DNA from: Thermoleophilaceae bacterium
Lineage (GTDB): Bacteria; Actinomycetota; Thermoleophilia; Solirubrobacterales; Thermoleophilaceae
Length of the DNA: 7,640 bases
Direction: 5' to 3'
Assembly: GCA_013696425.1 (NCBI GenBank)
Contig: JACCYP010000324.1
Location: forward strand, 1 to 7,640
Shown here in pieces: positions 1 to 4,165 of the stretch (positions are counted from its first letter, which is position 1; each line of letters starts with the position of its first letter). Position numbers and translations under genes: made by a program. Under the pieces are notes generated by a model. That model ran no database searches. It worked only from the letters and a program-made list of their open reading frames with translations, and was not told the DNA's origin.

Positions 1-5
1 GTCCC

Positions 6-18
6 GGGGCGCGGCCCC
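6..18. other. Short GC hairpin upstream of the yjbQ-like gene
   Basis: GGGGC (6-10) and GCCCC (14-18) form a perfect 5-bp stem with loop GCG, followed by TTCT. It lies 11 bases before the first ATG. It could be the end of a terminator for a gene left of the window, or part of the 5' leader of the next gene. No Shine-Dalgarno sequence is visible between it and the ATG. The window edge prevents a firmer call. Confidence 0.3.
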
Positions 19-29
19 TTCTGCGTTCC

Positions 30-455
30 ATGTGGCATCAGACCTCATTCGCCTTCTCGCCCGTCCCCCGCGGCGTCCATCTCGTCACACGCGAGGTCAT
101 CTCCGCAGTGCCCGAGATCGCTTCGCTGCGCGTGGGCCTGCTGCACCTGCTGATCCAGCACACCTCGGCGTCCCTGGCGCTGAACGAGAACGCCTCGGCC
201 GACGTGCGGCGGGACGTGCGAACGTGGCTCGACTCCGCCGTGGCCGAGGGGGATCCGATGTGGACCCACACGCTCGAGGGCGATGACGACATGCCGGCGC
301 ACGTGAAGGCGATCCTCACGGGGTCCACGCTGTCGCTGCCGGTCTCCGGCGGCTCGCTCGCGCTCGGCACCTGGCAGGGCATCTACCTCTGCGAGCACCG
401 CGATTCCGGCGGGCCGCGGCGGGTCGTGGCCACTCTGAACGGAGAGTCGCTCTAG
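30..455 (+). CDS. yjbQ: YjbQ/UPF0047 family protein (secondary thiamine-phosphate synthase-type)
   Basis: This 141-residue protein is the normal length for the small single-domain YjbQ family. Family hallmarks seen in order: start MWHQTSFAF (compare MWYQ starts in relatives), HTSASL (44-49), NENA (52-55), DDDMPAHVK (85-93) and GTWQGIYLCEHR (113-124). The conserved His, Asp and Glu residues in these blocks line the presumed active or metal site. Relatives are soluble cytoplasmic trimers. E. coli YjbQ has been reported to give weak thiamine-phosphate synthase activity, but the true physiological substrate is not settled. The ATG at 30 fits the family N-terminus, although no Shine-Dalgarno precedes it. 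No thiamine gene is visible nearby, so context does not support a thiamine role. The stop TAG (453-455) overlaps the stop of the convergent gene. Family assignment is firm; the reaction is uncertain. Confidence 0.93.
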   Translation: MWHQTSFAFSPVPRGVHLVTREVISAVPEIASLRVGLLHLLIQHTSASLALNENASADVRRDVRTWLDSAVAEGDPMWTHTLEGDDDMPAHVKAILTGSTLSLPVSGGSLALGTWQGIYLCEHRDSGGPRRVVATLNGESL

Positions 456-1633
456 CCAGGGCCCTTCACCGCGTCCCACTCCCCCGTCTCGACCTCGCGG
501 GCGATCTCCTCGTCGATCTCGTCCTGGCTGAGAGCGGGCTCGCCGCCGACCGTGGGCTTGCGCAGCTGGCGCTCGCGGAAGCGGCGGAACTTGAAGATCT
601 CAAGCACGTAGACCAGATAGAGGCTCGCGGCGAACACGAGAGCGGCGAGGGCGAACATCACGATCGTGTAGCCGGTGTCGAAGTTGCCGCGGCCGTCGGA
701 GTAGGGCACGAACCGGATCGCGAGTGCGAAGCCCGCGAGGGTGAGCGTCCAGCCGTAGAGGTAGAGCACCGTGCGCCGCTGCGAGAAGCCGATCCGCGCG
801 AAGCGGTGATGCAGGTGCTCGCTGTCGGGACGGTAGACGGGCTGGCGGTACTTGATCCGCTTGAGCACCACGAAGCTCGTGTCGATGATCGGCACCGCCA
901 GGATCACCAGCGGGAACACGAGCGCGGCGACGGCGGCGGTCTTGAGTGCGCCCTGCACGGCGATACACGCGAGCAGGAAGCCGAGCAGGTTCGAGCCCGC
1001 ATCACCCATGAAGACCGACGCCGGGTGGAAGTTGTGGCGCAGGAACCCGATCGCGGCGCCGGCGGTGATCGCCGCCAGGATGCCGGCGTCGGTGCGGTCC
1101 AGTGACAGCGCTATGGCCGCGAGGGTCGCGGCCGAGATCGTGCACACGCCGGCGGCCAAGCCGTCCACACCGTCGGTGAAGTTCACGATGTTGATCACGG
1201 CCACGATCCCCACCGCCGTGAGCACCCGCCCCGCCTCGCCGAACTCGACCCGCCCGAGGAAGGGAATGGTCGATGCGTCCACCCACACCCCAGCGGCCAC
1301 CGGGATCGACGCGCCGATCACCTGCCCGGCCAGCTTCACGAACGGGTTCAGGTCGTAGATGTCGTCGAGCGCGCCGACCAGAGCCACGACGACGGCGCCG
1401 GCGAGCACGCCCCGCACCTCGTCCTCGATAGGCAGGAAGATCGCGCTCGATGCGAGCACCGCGGCGAGAATCGCCAGTCCGCCCAGTCGCGGTGTGGGCT
1501 CGTCATGCAGTCCACGCTCGCTCGGCTGGTCGATCGCCCCGACCCGATGGGCGAACCGGGCGGCGAGCGGAGTGGCGACCAGTGCGACGGCTGCGGAGAC
1601 CAGGAAGGCCCAGAGGGCGTCGAGGTTGTCCAT
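452..1633 (-). CDS. wecA: WecA/TagO-type polyprenyl-phosphate GlcNAc-1-phosphate transferase
   Basis: This 393-residue polytopic membrane protein (about 10-11 hydrophobic segments) belongs to the MraY/WecA glycosyltransferase family 4. Such enzymes move a sugar-1-phosphate, usually GlcNAc-1-P from UDP-GlcNAc, onto undecaprenyl or decaprenyl phosphate, the first step of many surface polymers. Visible motifs: DDIYD (90-94), the Mg-binding aspartates; NFTDGVDGLA (151-160); MGDAGSN (209-215); D251 at the end of a membrane segment; and HLHHR (273-277). The His-rich HLHH block is typical of WecA/TagO and argues against MraY. After the last TM (about 321-345), residues 346-393 form a charged cytoplasmic tail. 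The start is the ATG complementary to 1631-1633, giving MDNLDALWAF directly before TM1; no clear Shine-Dalgarno is seen. The gene is divergent from the cation transporter and convergent with yjbQ, so it is probably monocistronic. The exact sugar and polymer cannot be read from sequence. Confidence 0.92.
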   Translation of the reverse strand: MDNLDALWAFLVSAAVALVATPLAARFAHRVGAIDQPSERGLHDEPTPRLGGLAILAAVLASSAIFLPIEDEVRGVLAGAVVVALVGALDDIYDLNPFVKLAGQVIGASIPVAAGVWVDASTIPFLGRVEFGEAGRVLTAVGIVAVINIVNFTDGVDGLAAGVCTISAATLAAIALSLDRTDAGILAAITAGAAIGFLRHNFHPASVFMGDAGSNLLGFLLACIAVQGALKTAAVAALVFPLVILAVPIIDTSFVVLKRIKYRQPVYRPDSEHLHHRFARIGFSQRRTVLYLYGWTLTLAGFALAIRFVPYSDGRGNFDTGYTIVMFALAALVFAASLYLVYVLEIFKFRRFRERQLRKPTVGGEPALSQDEIDEEIAREVETGEWDAVKGPG

Positions 1634-1679
1634 CGGCGACCGCAGGGTACCCGCGCGTCCGGCCGGGCCCGGGGAGCGC

Positions 1680-1693
1680 TAGATATAGGCGTG
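1680..1693 (+). promoter_or_regulatory. Candidate -10 element for a leaderless transporter mRNA
   Basis: TAGATA (1680-1685) is the only A/T-rich hexamer in the 60-base gap between the divergent wecA and cation transporter genes. It ends 8 bases before the ATG at 1694, the spacing expected when transcription begins at the start codon. No Shine-Dalgarno lies at a usable distance: GGGGAG (1671-1676) is 17 bases away. No convincing -35 is visible, and the hexamer does not fit TANNNT exactly. The opposite strand reads TATATCTA here, so the same patch could serve wecA. Confidence 0.3.
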
Positions 1694-2605
1694 ATGCACG
1701 GGCCGCATTCGCACTCGCACTCGCCGCCGGACCGATCGCTCGACACCGGTCGGATGCTGTGGGCCTTCGGCATCAACCTCGTGATGCTCGCGGCCGCGAT
1801 CGCCGGCGGGATCGTGTTCAACTCGGTGGCGCTGCTCGGCGAGGCGGGGCACGTGGCGAACGACATGGCCGCCATCGGGCTCGGAATCTTCGCCGCCCGC
1901 ATCGCGGCCCGCCCGCCGGCAGGGCGCCGGACCTTCGGCTACCGCCGCGTGGAGGTGGTGGCCGCACTCGTGAACGGACTGCTGCTCGTGGCGGTCGCGA
2001 TCTGGATCGCCGTCGAGTCGATCAGCCGCCTCTCCGACCCGGTGCCGGTCGAGGGCGCAGGCGTGCTGGCGATCGGCATCGTCGAGCTGATCGGCAACGG
2101 CCTCGGCGTGTGGGTGCTGGCCCGCGGCGATCGCTCCAACCTGAACCTCGAGGGCGTGCTGCGCCACTCGGCCGCCGACGCCCTCGGCGCCATCGGCGTG
2201 GTGATCGCCGGCGCCATCGTGCTCACCACCGGCTGGGAGCAGGCCGACCCGATCCTCGGCCTCGCCATCGCCGTGCTCATCCTGGTCGGCTCCTGGCGCC
2301 TGATCCGCGAACCCTTCGACGTCCTGCTCGAGGCCGCGCCCGAGGGCATCGACGTGCAGGAGGTCGGTCGCGAGATGTGCCGCGTACTGGGCGTGCGCGA
2401 GGTGCACGACCTCCACATCTGGACCGTGACCTCCGGCTTCCCGGCGCTCGCCGCCCACGTGCGGGCCGACCCCGGCGAGGACGTCGACTCCGTGCGCGAA
2501 CGCGTCGAGTCGATGCTCGACGAGCGCTTCGCGATCGGGCACACCACCCTCCAGGTGATGCCCGAGCGGCTGCTCGAGCTCGAGGACCGCCGCCGGCGCC
2601 GTTAG
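1694..2605 (+). CDS. Cation diffusion facilitator (CDF) transporter, zinc type (ZitB/CzcD-like)
   Basis: A 303-residue inner-membrane protein of normal CDF length. It probably exports Zn2+ (or Co2+, Cd2+) from the cytoplasm in exchange for protons. An N-terminal His cluster (HGPHSHSH, 2-9) precedes six TM segments from about 22 to 210. The transport-site residues are H53 and D57 in TM2 (EAGHVAND) and H158 and D162 in TM5 (HSAAD). This His/Asp pair arrangement is typical of zinc-selective CDFs; broad-range YiiP types have Asp in place of the first His. FGYRRVEVVAALVNG (81-95) is a family signature after TM2. The cytoplasmic C-terminal domain (about 211-303) contains VHDLHIW (237-243) and HTTLQV (283-288), metal-binding and dimer elements. 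Unlike ZitB, there is no long His-rich loop between TM4 and TM5. The reading frame is open upstream, but residues before 1694 overlap wecA and look non-coding. A GTG at 1691 is an alternative start adding one residue. Confidence 0.94.
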   Translation: MHGPHSHSHSPPDRSLDTGRMLWAFGINLVMLAAAIAGGIVFNSVALLGEAGHVANDMAAIGLGIFAARIAARPPAGRRTFGYRRVEVVAALVNGLLLVAVAIWIAVESISRLSDPVPVEGAGVLAIGIVELIGNGLGVWVLARGDRSNLNLEGVLRHSAADALGAIGVVIAGAIVLTTGWEQADPILGLAIAVLILVGSWRLIREPFDVLLEAAPEGIDVQEVGREMCRVLGVREVHDLHIWTVTSGFPALAAHVRADPGEDVDSVRERVESMLDERFAIGHTTLQVMPERLLELEDRRRRR

Positions 2606-2747
2606 GCCGCGGCTAGTTGACCCGCCTAGGCAGAAAATGCAGCCGCGCGGGATGTCAGCGCCCTGACGCTGTGTCCCAACCTGGGTGCGATTCGCGGGTT
2701 CCTCCGGGAAAGCGAACACGACCAAGACTCAGAAACCAAGGAGAACC
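2606..2747 (+). other. Gap before the RTX gene with small inverted repeats
   Basis: This 142-base leader holds two compact dyads: GTCAG-CGCC-CTGAC (2654-2667), which overlaps an alternative pairing CAGCG/CGCTG (2656-2671), and CCCA-ACC-TGGG (2675-2685). Either could be a regulator binding site or a leader hairpin. TTGACC (2617-2622) resembles a -35 box, but no -10 lies 16-18 bases beyond it. No convincing terminator for the cation transporter gene is seen. Confidence 0.35.
2738..2743 (+). promoter_or_regulatory. Strong Shine-Dalgarno of the RTX gene
   Basis: AAGGAG stands four bases before the ATG at 2748 and fixes this start over the in-frame ATG at 2685. It is the best ribosome binding site in the window, suggesting efficient translation of the exported protein. 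Confidence 0.85.
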
Positions 2748-3446
2748 ATGATTCGCAAGCTGACACTCGCAATTCTGCCTGCGCTGCTCGTAGCGGCGGG
2801 GCTGGCGGTCGCCCAGTCGGGCTCGACCGAGAAGTCCCCGACATCGGGCCCCGATAAGTTCACCGGGAGCTCGAACCCAGACTCCATCGACGGTTTCCAG
2901 GGCAACGACACCCTCGACGGCGGTGGCGGCAACGACATCATCGCCGGCGGCCCGGGGCTCGACGTACTCGACGGCGGCTCCGGCGACGACAAGCTCGACG
3001 GCTCCGGCGGGGTCTACAAGATCCCGGGCGCCAAGGGCGAGCGCGACTTCCTCGCCGGCGGCACCGGCAACGACACCCTGATCGACGGCGAGGGCTCCAA
3101 CATCTTCTCCGGCGGGCAGGGCAACGACACCATCACCGGCGGACCGCTGTCCGACTCGCTGAACGGCGGCTCGGATGAGGATGTCCTGCGCGGAGGCGCC
3201 GGCAACGACGGCATCACCGGGGCATCCGGCCGCGACCAGATCTTCGGCGACGCCGGCAACGACCGCATCGACGGCGGCCTCGGCAAGGACGTGATCCGCG
3301 GCGGCGACGGCGGCGACAACATCGTCTCCTTCGATGCCCAGCGGGACGTCGTGATCTGCGGACCCGGGAAGGACACCGTCCGCGCGGACGCGGGCGACGC
3401 GGTCTCGAAGGACTGCGAGAAGGTGCTGGTCACCACCAGCAAGTAG
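2748..3446 (+). CDS. Exported RTX-type (hemolysin-type) calcium-binding repeat protein
   Basis: A 232-residue protein. Residues 1-23 are a Sec signal peptide: MIRK, a hydrophobic core to about 20, then AVA|QS as a likely signal peptidase I site. From about residue 47 to 190 it is built of glycine/aspartate nonapeptides of the GGxGxDxUx type, for example GGGGNDIIA, GGTGNDTLI and GGAGNDGIT. In known proteins these coil into a Ca2+-filled parallel beta-roll. Residues 86-101 (SGGVYKIPGAKGERDF) break the pattern. A capping tail (199-226, RDVVICGPGKDTV ... DCEKV) carries the only cysteines, C204 and C223, which could form a disulfide outside the cell. No enzyme or adhesin domain is seen. RTX proteins of Gram-negatives usually leave by type I secretion with a C-terminal signal; here the Sec signal and absence of ABC/MFP genes point to Sec export. 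The start is set by AAGGAG, and a strong hairpin follows. Role unknown: perhaps a Ca2+-stabilised surface or matrix protein. Confidence 0.9.
   Translation: MIRKLTLAILPALLVAAGLAVAQSGSTEKSPTSGPDKFTGSSNPDSIDGFQGNDTLDGGGGNDIIAGGPGLDVLDGGSGDDKLDGSGGVYKIPGAKGERDFLAGGTGNDTLIDGEGSNIFSGGQGNDTITGGPLSDSLNGGSDEDVLRGGAGNDGITGASGRDQIFGDAGNDRIDGGLGKDVIRGGDGGDNIVSFDAQRDVVICGPGKDTVRADAGDAVSKDCEKVLVTTSK
2886..3317 (+). repeat. RTX nonapeptide repeat tract with 27-base period
   Basis: The nine-base word GGCAACGAC (Gly-Asn-Asp) occurs at 2901, 2928, 3066, 3120, 3201 and 3255. Spacings are 27, 138, 54, 81 and 54. All but one are multiples of 27, matching the nine-residue turn of the beta-roll; 138 is 5 x 27 + 3, reflecting one extra residue in the non-repeat insert at residues 86-101. 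Units between exact copies are degenerate. Confidence 0.85.
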
Positions 3447-3460
3447 CAGCGATCCCGCGC

Positions 3461-3488
3461 CTGGCGCCGCCCTGCGGGGCGGTGCCGG
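3461..3488 (+). terminator. GC-rich hairpin, probable terminator of the RTX gene
   Basis: CTGGCGCCGCCC (3461-3472) pairs with GGGCGGTGCCGG (3477-3488) across loop TGCG. This gives a 12-bp stem with two G-U wobbles, 15 bases past the TAG stop. No run of T follows (CCGGGGTTGC), so it is not a canonical intrinsic terminator, but U-poor hairpins of this type are common downstream of genes in high-GC actinobacteria. It could also stabilise the 3' end. Confidence 0.6.
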
Positions 3489-3494
3489 CCGGGG

Positions 3495-3526
3495 TTGCAC
3501 CACCCCAGTCCCCGACCGGTGACAAT
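3495..3526 (+). promoter_or_regulatory. Candidate promoter of the two-TM protein/MMPL operon
   Basis: TTGCAC (3495-3500) resembles a -35 box and GACAAT (3521-3526) a -10 box, but the 20-base spacing is longer than ideal. GACAAT ends nine bases before the ATG at 3536 and no Shine-Dalgarno lies between, so a leaderless or near-leaderless transcript is possible. It sits just after the hairpin that closes the RTX gene, where a new transcription unit would begin. Confidence 0.35.
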
Positions 3527-3535
3527 CACGGGGCC

Positions 3536-4165
3536 ATGACTCCCCGCTTGCCGCTTCCGAACGGCCACAAGCTCCTCGCACTCGATCTCGTGGTGATCGC
3601 GTGGGTGGCGTGCTGGGCGGTCCTCGGCTTGACCGTCGCGGGCGAGGTCCGCGGCATAGCCGAGCTCAGCCGGACCGTGACCAAGGTCGGCACCGCAGTC
3701 GAGGAGTCCGGGCGCACCCTCGGCGAGCTCGGCGCGGTCCCGCTGGTCGGCTCGCAGGTGGATGATTCCGCCAAGCGGATCGAGGGTGCCGGCCGCAGCG
3801 TGATCGCGAGCGGCCGCGCGAGCCGCGAGAGTGTGCGCGACCTGAGCCTCCTGCTCGGTCTCGCGATCGGGCTCATCCCCTCGCTAGCGCCGCTCGCGTT
3901 CTACATCCCGGCGCGTGTCGCCTATGCCCGCGAGTGCCGGGCCGTGCAGCAACTGATCGACGAACTCGGACCAGGGGCGGAGGCCCTGCTCGCCTCGCGC
4001 GCAATGTCATCCCTGCCCTACCGGATGCTCGCCGCCCACGGGGGCGATCCGCTCACGGCCCTCCGTGAGCACAGCTATTCGGAGCTGGCCCGCGCGGAGC
4101 TGGCCCGCTACGGGCTTGATCCCAGCGCGCTCGATCCCGACGGGAAGGCGCGTCAGCGCCGATGA
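3536..4165 (+). CDS. Two-TM membrane protein of unknown function, coupled to the MMPL transporter
   Basis: A 209-residue protein that I do not recognise as a named family. TM1 spans about 13-35 (LLALDLVVIAWVACWAVLGL region). A polar, probably helical segment (about 37-102: GEVRGIAELSRTVTKVGTAVEESGRTLGEL ... ASRESVRDL) is rich in alternating charged and small residues. TM2 spans about 103-126 (LSLLLGLAIGLIPSLAPLAFYI). The C-terminal part (127-209) is basic and Ala/Glu-rich, with a SELARAELARYGLDPSALDP end. By the positive-inside rule both ends are likely cytoplasmic, leaving the 65-residue helical loop outside. The frame is open back to an ATG at 3482, but that lies in the preceding hairpin region, so the ATG at 3536 is preferred. 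The stop overlaps the transporter start (ATGA, 4162-4165), implying translational coupling and a shared job, perhaps as an accessory subunit. That role is inference only. Confidence 0.8.
   Translation: MTPRLPLPNGHKLLALDLVVIAWVACWAVLGLTVAGEVRGIAELSRTVTKVGTAVEESGRTLGELGAVPLVGSQVDDSAKRIEGAGRSVIASGRASRESVRDLSLLLGLAIGLIPSLAPLAFYIPARVAYARECRAVQQLIDELGPGAEALLASRAMSSLPYRMLAAHGGDPLTALREHSYSELARAELARYGLDPSALDPDGKARQRR
4147..4160 (+). promoter_or_regulatory. Hairpin just before the coupled ATGA start
   Basis: GGCGC (4147-4151) and GCGCC (4156-4160) form a perfect stem with loop GTCA, one base before the ATG of the transporter. It occupies the place where a Shine-Dalgarno would lie; only a weak AAGG (4145-4148) is present, and part of it is in the stem. 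Ribosomes finishing the upstream gene would melt it, which fits termination-reinitiation. A 5-bp GC stem can arise by chance at this base composition. Confidence 0.3.

Noticed and set aside
1505..1693. Upstream extension of the CDF gene to an ATG at 1505
   Set aside because: The extra residues overlap wecA, show no family similarity, and the His-rich N-terminus at 1694 is a natural CDF start.
1450..2616. Long plus-strand frame across wecA and the CDF gene
   Set aside because: Arg-rich shadow frame spanning two recognised genes on opposite strands.
2617..2645. TTGACC as a promoter for the RTX gene
   Set aside because: No -10-like hexamer lies 16-18 bases downstream; GAAAAT at 2633 is only about 10 bases away.
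2886..3317. Regularly spaced repeats as a possible CRISPR array
   Set aside because: Repeats are short, translated in frame as RTX nonapeptides, and have a 27-base period without unique spacers.
2655..3581. Long minus-strand frame opposite the RTX gene
   Set aside because: Its Ala/Val/Asp repetition mirrors the antisense of the RTX repeats; no motif, and the plus strand has a signal peptide and ribosome site.
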